From contig NZ_JAPEMI010000001.1 of the NCBI RefSeq assembly GCF_026342835.1, positions 2,424,501 through 2,488,500 of the forward strand: a stretch of 64,000 nucleotides of DNA. Reading direction: 5' to 3'. Numbering within the stretch: the first letter of the stretch is position 1; the number at the start of each line of letters is the position of its first letter. Below, in pieces: positions 1-10,927 of this stretch. Below the pieces are notes generated by a model. It saw only the letters and a program-made list of their open reading frames with translations. It did no database searches and was not told the DNA's origin. A program made the translations under genes and the position numbers. The stretch is from Streptomyces sp. NBC_00154. GTDB taxonomy: Bacteria; Actinomycetota; Actinomycetes; Streptomycetales; Streptomycetaceae.

Positions 1-404
1 CGCTCATGGGTGAGGTCGTGGATGTCCGTCTCCGCGTACTCGAACTCCGGCGACCAGAACAGCGCGTCGAAGGGACAGACCTCGATGCAGATGCCGCAGT
101 ACATACAGAGCGAGAAGTCGATCGCGAAGCGGTCGAGGACGTTGCGGCTGCGCTCGCGGCCGCCCGGGACGGCAGCGGGCACCGTCTCCTTGTGGGAGTC
201 GATGTAGATGCACCAGTCCGGGCACTCACGGGCGCACAGCATGCAGACCGTGCAGTTCTCCTCGAACAGCCCGATGACACCGCGGGAGCGGGGCGGGAGC
301 TCGGGCTGGACGTCCGGGTACTGCGCGGTGACCGTCTTCTTCGTCATCGTCCGCAGGGTGACGGCCAGGCCCTTGGCCAGGCCTGAGCCGGGGATCGGAG
401 ACAT
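1..404 (-). CDS. nuoI2: NADH-quinone oxidoreductase subunit I, second copy (partial)
   Basis: Complex I iron-sulfur subunit that passes electrons through two [4Fe-4S] clusters towards NuoB. About 134 N-terminal codons are present; the rest lies beyond the left edge. Two complete cluster motifs are visible, [12 protein letters not shown] near residue 51 and [12 protein letters not shown] near residue 98. The ATG start at 404 overlaps the TGA of nuoH2 in a TGATG junction, so the two are translationally coupled. It belongs to a minus-strand nuoA2-B2-C2-H2-I2 run. The identity as NuoI is clear; that it is a second copy follows from the complete operon at 31298-47306. Confidence 0.93.
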   Translation of the reverse strand, partial: MSPIPGSGLAKGLAVTLRTMTKKTVTAQYPDVQPELPPRSRGVIGLFEENCTVCMLCARECPDWCIYIDSHKETVPAAVPGGRERSRNVLDRFAIDFSLCMYCGICIEVCPFDALFWSPEFEYAETDIHDLTHE

Positions 405-1372
405 CAGCTGATCGCCACCTTCACGATGCCGGTGAGCGCGATCTGCGCGAGAGCGAGCGGGATGAGTGTGGTCCAGGCGAGCTTCTGCAGCTGGTCCTCG
501 CGGAGGCGGGGGTAGCTCACCCGCAGCCAGATGACGACGAAGGCGAGGACCGCGGTCTTGAGGAGCGTCCAGACCCAGCCGAGTCCGTCGGCGCCGAGCG
601 GGCCGTGCCAGCCGCCGAGGAAGAGGACGGTGGTCAGTCCGCAAAGGACGACGATGCCCGCGTACTCGGCGAGCAGGAACAGTGCGAACCGCAGACCGGT
701 GTACTCGGTGTACGCCCCGAAGATGATCTCCGAGTCGGCGACCGGCATGTCGAACGGCGGGCGCTGCAGTTCGGCGAGTCCGGCCGTGAAGAAGACCAGG
801 GCACCGACGATCTGCCAGGGCAGCCACCACCACTCGAAGGCATTGACGATGCCGGGGAGGGAGACGGTGCCGGCCGCCATCGCGACGGATGCCGCGGCGA
901 GCAGCATCGGCAGTTCGTACGCGAGGAGCTGGGCGGCGGTGCGGAGGCCGCCGAGGAGGGAGAACTTGTTCGCCGATGCCCAGCCGGCCATCAGCGAGCC
1001 GAGCACTCCCACACCCATGACGGCGAGCACGAAGAAGATGCCCGCGTCGACCACTTGGCCGACCGCGCCCTCGCTCGGGCCGATCGGGATGGCGACGAGC
1101 ACCAGGAGGTACGGGAGGAGGGCGACGGCCGGCGCGAGCTGGAAGATGCGGCGGTCGGCGTCGGCCGGGACGATGTCTTCCTTCTGGGCGAACTTCACAC
1201 CGTCGGCGACGAGCTGGGCCCAGCCGTGGAAGCCACCGGCGTACATGGGACCGAGGCGGCCCTGCATGTGGGCCATCACCTTGTGCTCGGTCTGGCCCAC
1301 GACGAGCGGGACGACCATGAACACCCCGAAGACGATGACGAGCCGGAGGGCGACGTCGAGTACGTCGTTCAC
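404..1372 (-). CDS. nuoH2: NADH-quinone oxidoreductase subunit H, second copy
   Basis: Membrane subunit of complex I that joins the peripheral arm to the proton-pumping arm and forms part of the quinone site. The 322-residue protein is hydrophobic throughout and carries NuoH signatures: [10 protein letters not shown], the [15 protein letters not shown] loop, then [19 protein letters not shown]. It is near the usual family length and lacks the long tail of the other NuoH in this window. The GTG start at 1372 overlaps the nuoC2 stop as GTGA. Unlike the main operon, it follows nuoC2 directly with no nuoD, E, F or G between. Confidence 0.95.
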   Translation of the reverse strand: MNDVLDVALRLVIVFGVFMVVPLVVGQTEHKVMAHMQGRLGPMYAGGFHGWAQLVADGVKFAQKEDIVPADADRRIFQLAPAVALLPYLLVLVAIPIGPSEGAVGQVVDAGIFFVLAVMGVGVLGSLMAGWASANKFSLLGGLRTAAQLLAYELPMLLAAASVAMAAGTVSLPGIVNAFEWWWLPWQIVGALVFFTAGLAELQRPPFDMPVADSEIIFGAYTEYTGLRFALFLLAEYAGIVVLCGLTTVLFLGGWHGPLGADGLGWVWTLLKTAVLAFVVIWLRVSYPRLREDQLQKLAWTTLIPLALAQIALTGIVKVAIS

Positions 1373-2619
1373 GCGGTATCGCCTCCGGCGGGGGGGTTGG
1401 GGGTCGGCTCGGATGCGGGGTCCGGGTTCGGGGTGTCCGGCCGATCCGGGGTGTCGGGCTGGTCAGGGGCGTCGGGCTGGTCAGGGGCGTCGGGCTGCGC
1501 CGGAGGCGCGGGCTCGTTCGAGGTGTCCGTGGTGTCGTCGGCGGGGCCGCTGCGCGGGGCCTCTCCCCTGCCCGCACCTTCCCGGACCGGGGGCTCCGCC
1601 CCGGGGCCCCCGCTCCTCGGTTGCCGGAGCGGTTGAGAGGCACCCGGCTCCTCGGTCTTGCCCACGGTCTGAGCGGAGCCCTCTTCCGGGGTCTCGTCGA
1701 AGGCCGGGCGGGCGCTGTGCCAGGGCGCGTCCGTGCTGCGGGGCGCCGGTGCCGGTTCCGCCGGTGCCGATGTCGGTTCCGTCGCTGCCGGTTCCGTCGC
1801 TCCCGGCTCGGGCGCCGCCGCCTCCCCCTGCTGGCTCGCCGAGCCCTGGGACGCACTGCGGGTGCGGCGCGGCGTCGCGGTCGGGGGTGCGGTTTCCGTG
1901 CTCGCGGCCGGTGCTGCCGCCTCCGGCTGCTGGCTCGCCGAGCCCTCGCTCACGCTGCGGGCGCGGCGCACCGGGCGGTCGCCCGCGGCCCTGGCGGCGC
2001 GGGCCGGGCGGGTCGGGGCGGGTGGGAGTTGGCCCTTGAGAGGGCCCCATTCGTTCGGGTCGGGGACGCCCGGCGGCAGCATCGTGCGTCGCTTCGGTCC
2101 ACCGTGTTCGGATTCGCCCGGCTCCTTGGCGCCCGGCCAGGCCTTGGCGACCCGGGCCGCCAGCACGAAGTCCTTGCGCAGCGGGTGGCCCTCGAAGCCG
2201 TCGGGCAGCAGCAGCGGCACCAGATGCGGGTGGCCCTCGAAGCCGATGCCGAACATCTCGTGCGTCTCGCGCTCGTGCCAGGCGGCGCCCGAGTAGACGC
2301 CGACGGCCGTGGGAAGGACGGCGGCGTCGTGCGGAACGGTCGTACGGATCAGGAGCCGGCGGACCTTGCCGTGTGCCGGGGCGGCGACGTGGGCGCAGAC
2401 GCGGAAACCGGTGCCCGGTTCGTCGACGGCGCTCAGCCAGTCGAAGTAGGTACAGCCCAGCCGGTCGCGGGCCGTTTCGAGGGCGGCGATCCAGGCGGCG
2501 GCCGGGACGTCGACGGTCAGCAGGTCGTACGCGTGCTCCGCGGTGGCGTCCTCGCCGAAGAGCTCGGTGACGGCGTCCGGCAGGCTGTCGTACGCCTCGG
2601 TGGCGGGAGTGCTGGTCAC
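1369..2619 (-). CDS. nuoC2: NADH-quinone oxidoreductase subunit C, second copy, with long disordered tail
   Basis: Complex I 30-kDa peripheral subunit. The first ~190 of 416 residues form the NuoC fold, with the signature [18 protein letters not shown] and then [12 protein letters not shown]. The remaining ~220 residues are low complexity, rich in Pro, Ala, Ser and Glu. They hold two similar blocks ([11 protein letters not shown] and [11 protein letters not shown]) and a [12 protein letters not shown] run. NuoC is normally about 200 residues, so the tail is an addition. GTG start at 2619 overlaps the nuoB2 stop (GTGA). The tail contains a G/C hairpin stretch near 1580-1625 resembling dispersed Streptomyces hairpin elements. 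The core call is firm; the role of the tail is unknown. Confidence 0.9.
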   Translation of the reverse strand: MTSTPATEAYDSLPDAVTELFGEDATAEHAYDLLTVDVPAAAWIAALETARDRLGCTYFDWLSAVDEPGTGFRVCAHVAAPAHGKVRRLLIRTTVPHDAAVLPTAVGVYSGAAWHERETHEMFGIGFEGHPHLVPLLLPDGFEGHPLRKDFVLAARVAKAWPGAKEPGESEHGGPKRRTMLPPGVPDPNEWGPLKGQLPPAPTRPARAARAAGDRPVRRARSVSEGSASQQPEAAAPAASTETAPPTATPRRTRSASQGSASQQGEAAAPEPGATEPAATEPTSAPAEPAPAPRSTDAPWHSARPAFDETPEEGSAQTVGKTEEPGASQPLRQPRSGGPGAEPPVREGAGRGEAPRSGPADDTTDTSNEPAPPAQPDAPDQPDAPDQPDTPDRPDTPNPDPASEPTPNPPAGGDTA

Positions 2620-3248
2620 GTCCGGTCCTCCCCCGGTGCGGGCGGGGCGGCGACCAGGCCGCTGCGCAGCGCGGCGGTGGAGGGCCGGCTGCCGCCGCCC
2701 GTCGCGTACCGCTCACCCAGCGACTCGCGGGCGATCTTCTCCTGCAGCTTGAGGATGCCCTGGAGCAGGGCCTCCGGCCGGGGCGGGCAGCCCGGTACGT
2801 AGACGTCGACGGGGATGATCTGGTCGACGCCCTTCGTCACGGAGTACGAGTCCCAGTACGGGCCGCCGCAGTTCGAGCAGGCGCCGAAGGAGATGACGTA
2901 CTTGGGCTCGGGCATCTGCTCGTACAGCCGCTTGACGGCCGGAGCCATCTTGTCCGTCACCGTGCCGGAAACGATCATGAGGTCGGCCTGGCGGGGGCCG
3001 GGGGCGAACGGGATCACCCCGAGCCGGATGAAGTCGTGCCGGGCCATGGACGCGGCGATGAATTCGATGGCACAGCAGGCGAGGCCGAAGTTGAAGACCC
3101 AGAGGCTGTAGCGGCGCCCCCAGTTGAGGACCACCTTCATCGGCTCCGGTGCGAGCCGGGACAGCACGCCGAGCCGCTTCGGCTCCGGCAGCAGGGTCGT
3201 TTCGGGCCGGGGCTGCGACTCGGGGGTCTGCGGGCTCGTCACGTCCAT
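2616..3248 (-). CDS. nuoB2: NADH-quinone oxidoreductase subunit B, second copy
   Basis: Complex I subunit carrying the terminal [4Fe-4S] cluster N2 that hands electrons to quinone. The four expected cysteines are visible in [17 protein letters not shown] and VPGCPPRPE. The protein has 210 residues from the ATG at 3248; an in-frame extension up to 3446 is only nuoA2 DNA read in another frame. The start overlaps the end of nuoA2 by 10 bp. The [15 protein letters not shown] segment differs from the main NuoB ([14 protein letters not shown]), so the two copies are old paralogues, not recent duplicates. Confidence 0.94.
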   Translation of the reverse strand: MDVTSPQTPESQPRPETTLLPEPKRLGVLSRLAPEPMKVVLNWGRRYSLWVFNFGLACCAIEFIAASMARHDFIRLGVIPFAPGPRQADLMIVSGTVTDKMAPAVKRLYEQMPEPKYVISFGACSNCGGPYWDSYSVTKGVDQIIPVDVYVPGCPPRPEALLQGILKLQEKIARESLGERYATGGGSRPSTAALRSGLVAAPPAPGEDRT

Positions 3249-3649
3249 TCGAGGACGCCCTTCTTCCATGCGTAGAGCAGTCCCACGGCCAGGAAACCGA
3301 GGAAGATGAACATTTCCACCAGCGTCGTCGCGCCGTATCCGGGTGCGGCGAATACGGTCGCCCATGGAAACAGGAAGATCGAGTCGACGGCGAAGATCAC
3401 GTACAGGAAGGCATAGACGTAATAACGGACCTGGGTATGTGCCCATCCTTCACCCACGGGGTCCACGCCGCACTCGTACGTGAGGAGCTTTTCCGGTGTC
3501 GGAACCACGGGGCGCAGCAGTCGTCCGGCCCCGAAGGCCACGGCCACGAACAACACGCCGATCAGCGCGAGCAGTCCGACCACCGAGTAGCTGTCGAAGT
3601 AGTCCGACGCGAGAACGGTCGATTCCGGCAGGTCCGCCACGTAGGCCAC
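3239..3649 (-). CDS. nuoA2: NADH-quinone oxidoreductase subunit A, second copy
   Basis: Small membrane subunit of complex I, 136 residues with three hydrophobic helices. Family landmarks are [12 protein letters not shown] after helix 1 and [14 protein letters not shown] in helix 2, with the conserved acidic residue. The GTG start at 3649 is preceded by GAGGGGCGG. It is the first gene of the minus-strand nuo2 cluster, and its promoter must lie in 3650-3819, shared with the divergent sensor kinase gene. Confidence 0.93.
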   Translation of the reverse strand: MAYVADLPESTVLASDYFDSYSVVGLLALIGVLFVAVAFGAGRLLRPVVPTPEKLLTYECGVDPVGEGWAHTQVRYYVYAFLYVIFAVDSIFLFPWATVFAAPGYGATTLVEMFIFLGFLAVGLLYAWKKGVLEWT

Positions 3650-3819
3650 GTCCGCCCCTCCGCTCCCTCATACCTGTTCGACGATCTGTACGCACGGGAG
3701 TCTAGGCCCTGCTAAAGAGACGGTAAGCAGCCGCGTCGGGCAAGAGGTGGGGTTATCCCTACTTCACCCCACCTATGAACCCCATGGCGTGCGCAGGTCC
3801 GGCCCGGCAGGCTGGGCGT

Positions 3820-5049
3820 ATGACCATGAGCCCCCCGGTGCCCGACGGCGACCGGCTGCCGCCCGCCCGCTTCGCCCTCGATCCGTGGACGTGGAAGGAG
3901 ATCTCTTATCTCCTGTCCAACCTGCCGATGGCTCTTGCCGGGTTTGTTTACACAGTGTTCATGATCGGTGTCGGCGTGGGGCTTTCGGTCACGGTGATCG
4001 GTCTGCCGCTGCTGGCCGCCGGGCTGCAGGGTGCGCGGCTGCTCGGCCGGGCCGAGCGGGGCCGGGCCCGGGGGCTGCTCGGGATACGGATCGACGAGCC
4101 GAGCTCGGTGGCGCTGGCCCGTCATGACCAGGGCTTCTTTCCGTGGCTGTGGTCGAGTCTCAAGGATCCGGTGGGCTGGCGCGCGGTGCTGTACTCGTTC
4201 ATCCGGCTGCCCTGGGGCGTGCTCACGTTCACGGTGACGTCGGTGAGTCTGTTCGTTCTGTGGCCCGTGCTGCCCTTCACCGCGCGTCTGCTCACCAATG
4301 CGGACCGGGCGATGGCGCGCGGGCTGCTCTCGCCGTCGGACGAGCTGGAGCGCCGGATCGCCGAGCTGGAGTCGGACCGCGGGGTGGTCGTGGACACGGC
4401 CGCCGCCGACCTGCGGCGTATCGAGCGCGATCTGCACGACGGCGCCCAGGCCCGCCTCGTCGCCCTGGCGATGGGACTCGGTCTGGCGAAGGAGAAGCTC
4501 ACCGAGGACCCGGAGGCGGCCGCCCGCATGGTCGACGAGGCTCACGGCGAGGTGAAGGTCGCCCTCCAGGAGCTCCGCGATCTCGCCCGCGGCATCCACC
4601 CGGCCGTCCTCACCGACCGCGGCCTGGACGCCGCGCTCTCCGCCATCGCCTCCCGCTGCACCGTCCCGGTGCGGGTGGGGGTGGACCTGCCGGGGCGCCC
4701 GGCGGAGGCGATCGAGGGCATCGCGTACTTCACCGTCTCCGAGCTGCTGCAGAACGTGAGCAAACACAGCAGGGCGCGCTCGGCGTCCGTCGAGGTCTGG
4801 CGGTCGGCGGAGCGGCTGCTGATCCGGGTCAGCGACGACGGCCGGGGCGGGGCGCGGATGGAGGGCGGTACGGGGATGTCGGGGCTGGCGGAGCGGCTGG
4901 GAGCGGTCGACGGGCTGTTCGTCCTCGACTCGCCGGCCGGCGGGCCGACGACGGTCACCGCGGAGCTGCCCTGGCGGGACCGGGACCTGAGGCGGGGCCC
5001 GGACCGGGACCGGGGTCGGGACGGCGCGGGCGCCGCTGAGCGCCGTTAG
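3820..5049 (+). CDS. Sensor histidine kinase (NarL-type, HisKA_3), first copy
   Basis: Membrane sensor kinase, 409 residues. The N-terminal half is a four-helix membrane region of the actinobacterial sensor type (helices near residues 30-90 and 135-170). Then come a HisKA_3 dimerisation box with the phospho-acceptor His in DLHDGAQARLVALAMG and a HATPase with QNVSKHS (N box) and DDGRGGA (G1). The tail is Arg/Asp/Gly-rich. The ATG at 3820 is preferred over 3775 because CAGGCT lies six bases upstream, as for a leaderless transcript. Its 4363-4671 segment is almost identical in DNA to the next gene. The ligand is unknown; the likely partner is the regulator at 6816. Confidence 0.88.
   Translation: MTMSPPVPDGDRLPPARFALDPWTWKEISYLLSNLPMALAGFVYTVFMIGVGVGLSVTVIGLPLLAAGLQGARLLGRAERGRARGLLGIRIDEPSSVALARHDQGFFPWLWSSLKDPVGWRAVLYSFIRLPWGVLTFTVTSVSLFVLWPVLPFTARLLTNADRAMARGLLSPSDELERRIAELESDRGVVVDTAAADLRRIERDLHDGAQARLVALAMGLGLAKEKLTEDPEAAARMVDEAHGEVKVALQELRDLARGIHPAVLTDRGLDAALSAIASRCTVPVRVGVDLPGRPAEAIEGIAYFTVSELLQNVSKHSRARSASVEVWRSAERLLIRVSDDGRGGARMEGGTGMSGLAERLGAVDGLFVLDSPAGGPTTVTAELPWRDRDLRRGPDRDRGRDGAGAAERR
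4363..4671 (+). repeat. 309-bp near-identical repeat, copy 1
   Basis: This segment of the first kinase gene, covering the phospho-acceptor domain and the start of the ATPase, matches 5942-6250 in the second kinase gene with only three differences that I can find, all clustered around 4476-4480. Flanking sequence is clearly diverged. Synonymous positions are also identical, which points to gene conversion or very recent homogenisation and not to protein-level selection alone. Confidence 0.9.
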
Positions 5050-5206
5050 CCGCAGCCCGGAGGCCAGGGGTGGGGAAAACCCCCGGTCGAAGAGGGATAC
5101 CGGCCTCATGGTGCCTCGTCCCGCAGAACAGCACCCTTGATGTATCAGCCGCTGTACGGGCTGTACCGGACAAGACCACCGCCGAAAGAAGAAACGGACG
5201 GCACCC

Positions 5207-6562
5207 ATGGCCACGGCATACGGACCGGACACTCGGGACCATCAGCGGTCCGGTGCCAACCCCGGGAACAACCCCCCGGTGAAGCACTTCTTCCCGGCGG
5301 TGCTGCGCGCGCCGCTGGAGGCGAGGACCTGGCGCGAGTTCGGCTATCTGCTGCTGAGTCTGCCGATCAGCGTGGTGCTCTTCAGCTTCGCGATCACCAT
5401 GACGTCGCTGGGCGCGGGCCTGCTGATCACCTTCCTCGGCATCCCGGTCCTCGCACTCGGTCTGGCGATGTGCCGCGGCTTCGGCGTGATGGAGCGGGCC
5501 CGGGCGCGGGGGCTGCTGAAGCTGGAGGTGGCGGAGCCGGCGCCGGTGCGCGGCAGGACGGGCGGCCTGATGTCGTGGGTAGGGGCGGTCCTGAAGAGCG
5601 GGGTGTCCTGGCGGCATCTGCTCTACGCGCTGCTGCACTTCCCGTGGGCGGTCTTCGCCTTCACCGTGTCGTTGACGTTCTGGGTGTACGGATGGGCAGC
5701 GTTCACCTATCCGCTGTGGCAGTGGGTGTTCCCTGCGTACGTGGGGGTCGACGGCGTACAGCTGTACGGCGACGCCACGCACCACTTCTACCTCGACTCG
5801 TCGTTCGAGCTGACCGCGACCAGCGCGTTCGGTCTGGTTCTCGTCCTCCTCACCCCGTGGATCATCCGCGGTCTGGTTTCCGTGGACCGGGTGATGGTGT
5901 ACGGGCTGCTCGGGCCGTCGCGGCTGGCGTCGCGCGTCGTCGAGCTGGAGTCGGACCGCGGGGTGGTCGTGGACACGGCCGCCGCCGACCTGCGGCGTAT
6001 CGAGCGCGATCTGCACGACGGCGCCCAGGCCCGCCTCGTCGCCCTGGCGATGGATCTGGGTCTGGCGAAGGAGAAGCTCACCGAGGACCCGGAGGCGGCC
6101 GCCCGCATGGTCGACGAGGCTCACGGCGAGGTGAAGGTCGCCCTCCAGGAGCTCCGCGATCTCGCCCGCGGCATCCACCCGGCCGTCCTCACCGACCGCG
6201 GCCTGGACGCCGCGCTCTCCGCCATCGCCTCCCGCTGCACCGTCCCGGTGACGGTCGAGGTGGACCTGGCGTCTCGGCCCGCGCAGGCCATCGAGGGCAT
6301 CGCCTACTTCACCGTGTCCGAACTGCTGCAGAACGTCAGCAAGCACGCGCAGGCGACGCGTGCGACCGTCGATGTGTGGCGTACGGCCGACCGGCTGCTG
6401 CTCCAGGTCACCGACAACGGGCGGGGCGGTGCGGATCTGTCGGCGGGCAGTGGTCTCGCCGGTCTGGCCGAGCGGCTGGGGGCGGTCGACGGCGTTCTTG
6501 TCGTCGATTCCCCGGTGGGCGGCCCGACGAGGGTCACGGCCGAGCTCCCCTGGCGTGGCTGA
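5207..6562 (+). CDS. Sensor histidine kinase (NarL-type, HisKA_3), second copy
   Basis: Paralogue of the preceding kinase, 451 residues, with the same plan: N-terminal helices (YLLLSLPISVVLFSF and following), a longer membrane/loop segment near residues 130-225 containing an extracytoplasmic stretch, a HisKA_3 box (DLHDGAQARL) and a HATPase (QNVSKHAQ, DNGRGGA). The ATG at 5207 follows a purine-rich AAAGAAGAAACGG stretch. The different input region with an identical catalytic core suggests two sensors feeding one regulator. The function is inferred from domains only. Confidence 0.88.
   Translation: MATAYGPDTRDHQRSGANPGNNPPVKHFFPAVLRAPLEARTWREFGYLLLSLPISVVLFSFAITMTSLGAGLLITFLGIPVLALGLAMCRGFGVMERARARGLLKLEVAEPAPVRGRTGGLMSWVGAVLKSGVSWRHLLYALLHFPWAVFAFTVSLTFWVYGWAAFTYPLWQWVFPAYVGVDGVQLYGDATHHFYLDSSFELTATSAFGLVLVLLTPWIIRGLVSVDRVMVYGLLGPSRLASRVVELESDRGVVVDTAAADLRRIERDLHDGAQARLVALAMDLGLAKEKLTEDPEAAARMVDEAHGEVKVALQELRDLARGIHPAVLTDRGLDAALSAIASRCTVPVTVEVDLASRPAQAIEGIAYFTVSELLQNVSKHAQATRATVDVWRTADRLLLQVTDNGRGGADLSAGSGLAGLAERLGAVDGVLVVDSPVGGPTRVTAELPWRG
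5942..6250 (+). repeat. 309-bp near-identical repeat, copy 2
   Basis: Second copy of the segment at 4363-4671, in the same orientation and the same reading frame, 1.6 kb downstream. The identical block runs from the codons for ELESDRG through TVPV and stops abruptly at both ends. Direct repeats of this length can also recombine, deleting the 1.58 kb between and fusing the two kinase genes. Confidence 0.9.
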
Positions 6563-6815
6563 GGCGGAGCACCTCCCGGAGAGCGCGCCACACAGAACAT
6601 TGTCGCGCAGCACATCTCGCGCAGCACATCTATACGCAGGTACGAATCGTCGTGCGGCGCCCGGAGCTCGTCCGGGCGCCGCCGCCGCGTCCCCCGCCCG
6701 CACACGAGCGTCCGTCACAGCCCCCGCCCGCGGACCGATGCTGGAATGCTGGGGGCGCGAGGGACGGATCGGGTCGGCCGTGGGCCGACGGACAACAACA
6801 GGGGGACAGGGCGTC

Positions 6816-7490
6816 GTGGTGGAGGACAGGGTGCGAGTGGTCATTGCCGAGGATTCGGTACTGCTCCGGGAGGGGCTCACCCGATTGCTGACCGATCTCG
6901 GGCACGACGTCGTCGCGGGGGTGGGGGACGCCGAGGCTCTGATCAAGACCGTGGGCGATCTTGCCGAGCAGGGCGAGCTGCCCGATGTGGTCGTCGCTGA
7001 TGTGCGGATGCCGCCGACCCACACCGACGAGGGCGTGCGGGCGGCGGTGCGGCTGCGCAAGGAATACCCCGGCATCGGGGTCCTGGTCCTTTCGCAGTAC
7101 GTCGAGGAGCAGTACGCCACCGAGTTGCTGGCCGGCAGCAGCCGTGGTGTGGGCTATCTGCTGAAGGACCGGGTGGCGGAGGTCCGTGAGTTCGTGGACG
7201 CCGTGGTCCGGGTGGCGCAGGGCGGCACGGCACTGGACCCTGAAGTTGTGGCTCAGCTGCTGGGCCGGAGCCGTAAGCAGGACGTCCTGGCCGGGCTGAC
7301 GCCGCGCGAGCGCGAGGTGCTCGGTCTGATGGCGGAGGGGCGGACCAACTCGGCGGTCGCGAAGCAGCTGGTAGTGAGCGACGGCGCGGTGGAGAAGCAC
7401 GTCAGCAACATCTTCCTGAAGCTCGGCCTGTCACCGAGTGAGGGGGATCACCGACGGGTGCTGGCCGTTCTCACCTACCTCAACTCCTGA
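6816..7490 (+). CDS. Response regulator, NarL/LuxR family
   Basis: Two-component response regulator of 224 residues. The receiver has the acidic pair in VIAEDSVLLREG, the phospho-acceptor Asp in VVVADVRMPPTHTDEG and the Lys in GYLLKDRV. The C-terminal LuxR-type helix-turn-helix reads LTPREREVLGLMAEG and then SDGAVEKHVSNIFLKLGL. The start is ambiguous. GTG at 6816 follows GGGGGACAGG; GTG at 6831 has a better-placed GGAGGA and gives the usual MRVVIAEDS beginning. It lies downstream of both kinases and upstream of korA, so it may control korAB or nuo2; the sequence does not prove this. Confidence 0.9.
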   Translation: MVEDRVRVVIAEDSVLLREGLTRLLTDLGHDVVAGVGDAEALIKTVGDLAEQGELPDVVVADVRMPPTHTDEGVRAAVRLRKEYPGIGVLVLSQYVEEQYATELLAGSSRGVGYLLKDRVAEVREFVDAVVRVAQGGTALDPEVVAQLLGRSRKQDVLAGLTPREREVLGLMAEGRTNSAVAKQLVVSDGAVEKHVSNIFLKLGLSPSEGDHRRVLAVLTYLNS

Positions 7491-7494
7491 TTAC

Positions 7495-7509
7495 CTGACA
7501 CCCTGTCAG
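7495..7509 (+). terminator. Short hairpin just after the response regulator gene
   Basis: CTGACA-CCC-TGTCAG, flanked by TTA and TAA that extend the dyad with one mismatch, begins five bases after the regulator stop codon. It could be a weak terminator or a protein-binding dyad; no T-run follows. Confidence 0.4.
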
Positions 7510-7746
7510 ATAATGGCCGGTGGCCGTACCGGGCCGCGGAATGAGCGCCTGCGAGCGCCCGGCCACGCCGACGGAGAGCCCAGGGGGTTCGCGAAATATG
7601 GCAAAGCGGCGCGAAAAGGCGTCTCATAGTGGCGTCCACCATGTGACCGGTCCGGGGAAGGCGACCCTTACCGACGTAGGGTGGGCCTTGGGACCGCCGG
7701 CGGGCCGGACGGTCCCGAGCCGCCGCCCCGAGGGAGGTCCAGTTCA

Positions 7747-9712
7747 GTGACCAGCCAGGTCAGTAGCCCAGCCGACCAGGCCGATGAGGCCAATGACGCC
7801 GATCAGGCCAGTGAGGCTGTTCTCGGGGAGCAGCGAGCCCCCCAGCCCACCAAACCGGGCGCCGGCGAGAAAGAGATCCGCCGCCTGGACCGGGTGATCA
7901 TTCGCTTCGCGGGTGACTCCGGAGACGGTATGCAGCTCACCGGTGACCGGTTCACCTCGGAGACGGCGTCGTTCGGGAACGACCTGTCGACGCTGCCGAA
8001 CTTCCCGGCCGAGATCCGGGCCCCCGCAGGCACCCTGCCGGGCGTCTCGTCGTTCCAGTTGCACTTCGCCGACCATGACATCCTCACGCCGGGCGACGCC
8101 CCGAACGTGCTGGTCGCGATGAACCCCGCCGCGCTGAAGGCGAACATCGACGATGTGCCGCGCGGTGCCGAAATCATCGTCAACACGGATGAGTTCACCA
8201 AACGCCCGATGGCGAAGGTGGGCTACGAGACCAGTCCGCTGGAGGACGGCTCGCTGCAGGCGTACAACGTCCATCCGGTGCCGCTGACGACGCTGACGAT
8301 CGAGGCGCTGAAGGAGTTCGGGCTCTCCCGCAAGGAGGCCGAGCGCTCGAAGAACATGTTCGCGCTCGGGCTGCTCTCCTGGATGTACCACCGGCCGACC
8401 GACGGCACCGAGACGTTCCTGCGGGCGAAGTTCGCCAAGAAGCCGCAGATCGCCGAGGCGAACGTGGCCGCGTTCCGGGCGGGCTGGAATTTCGGTGAGA
8501 CGACCGAGGACTTCGCGGTCAGCTACGAGGTGGCGCCCGCCTCGCACACCTTCCCCACCGGTACGTACCGGAACATCTCCGGGAACCTCGCCCTGTCGTA
8601 CGGGCTGATCGCCGCGAGCCGGCAGGCGGATCTGCCGCTCTACCTGGGCTCGTACCCGATCACCCCGGCCTCCGACATCCTGCACGAGCTCAGCAAGCAC
8701 AAGAACTTCGGCGTCCGCACCTTCCAGGCGGAGGACGAGATCGCGGGAATCGGTGCCGCGCTCGGCGCGGCGTTCGGCGGCTCGCTCGCCGTGACGACGA
8801 CGTCCGGGCCCGGTGTGGCCCTGAAGTCGGAGACCATCGGTCTCGCCGTCTCGCTCGAACTGCCGCTGCTCGTCATCGACATCCAGCGCGGTGGCCCGTC
8901 CACCGGCCTGCCCACCAAGACCGAGCAGGCTGACCTGCTCCAGGCGATGTACGGGCGCAACGGCGAGGCGCCGGTGCCGATCGTGGCGCCGAGGACCCCG
9001 GCCGACTGCTTCGACGCCGCGATCGACGCGGCCCGGATCGCACTGACGTACCGCACACCGGTCTTCCTGCTCTCGGACGGCTATCTCGCCAACGGCTCCG
9101 AGCCGTGGCGGATCCCGGACATCGACGAACTTCCGGATCTGCGCGTGCAGTTCGCCACCGGGCCCAACCATGAGCTGGCCGACGGCACCGAGGTGTTCTG
9201 GCCGTACAAGCGCGACCAGCACACCCTGGCCCGCCCGTGGGCCGTCCCCGGTACCCCCGGTCTCGAACACCGCATCGGCGGCATCGAGAAGCAGGACGGC
9301 ACCGGAAACATCTCGTACGACCCGGCGAACCACGACTTCATGGTCCGCACCCGCCAGGCGAAGGTCGACGGCATCGAGGTCCCCGACCTGGAGGTCGACG
9401 ACCCGGCCGGCGCCCGGACCCTGGTCCTGGGCTGGGGCTCCACGTACGGCCCGATCACCGCCGCCGTCCGCCGGCTGCGCGCGGGCGGGCATCCGATCGC
9501 CCAGGCCCACCTGCGCCACCTCAACCCCTTCCCGAGGAATCTCGGCGAGGTCTTGAAGCGTTACGACAAGGTGGTCGTCCCGGAGATGAACCTCGGCCAG
9601 CTGGCTGCGCTCGTCCGGGCGAAGTATCTGGTCGACGCCCACAGTTACAACCAGGTCAACGGTATGCCGTTCAAGGCCGAGCAGCTCGCCACAGCTCTCA
9701 AGGAGGCCATCG

Positions 9713-9720
<8 letters not shown>
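7747..9720 (+). CDS. korA: 2-oxoacid:ferredoxin oxidoreductase, alpha subunit (gamma-alpha fusion)
   Basis: Large subunit of a 2-oxoacid (probably 2-oxoglutarate) ferredoxin oxidoreductase, which decarboxylates a 2-oxoacid to acyl-CoA and reduces ferredoxin. The 657-residue protein begins with an acidic DQADEANDADQ stretch. A gamma domain (VIIRFAGDSGDGMQLTGDRF, residues ~45-220) and an alpha domain (YPITPASDILHELS, then TTTSGPGVALKSE and QRGGPSTGLPTKTEQ) follow. The GTG start at 7747 follows GGGAGG, whereas the in-frame upstream extension lacks a site. Its ATG-proximal partner korB overlaps its 3' end by 8 bp, so the two form one operon. Confidence 0.92.
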
Positions 9721-10792
<1,072 letters not shown>

Positions 10793-10867
10793 GGCCTTGC
10801 TCTCGGGTCGGCCCGCGAGCCGTCAGGATCCGGAAGAGAGGCCGTGGGACACGGACGGGCACACCGT

Positions 10868-10915
10868 ACGGGTGCCGGACCGGGGAGTCTTCACCGCTCC
10901 CGGCCCGGCACCCGT
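10868..10915 (+). terminator. Terminator hairpin after korAB
   Basis: ACGGGTGCCGG pairs with CCGGCACCCGT, and inside it CCGGGGAG faces CTCCCGG, giving a long GC-rich stem 75 bases after korB and ending 12 bases before the next start codon. Typical of Streptomyces terminators, which often lack a T-run. Confidence 0.65.
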
Positions 10916-10927
10916 TCTCATGTGCCC

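Noticed and set aside
2616..3446. Longer NuoB2 with ~66 extra N-terminal residues
   Set aside because: The extra part is nuoA2 sequence in another frame; ATG 3248 gives the normal NuoB length.
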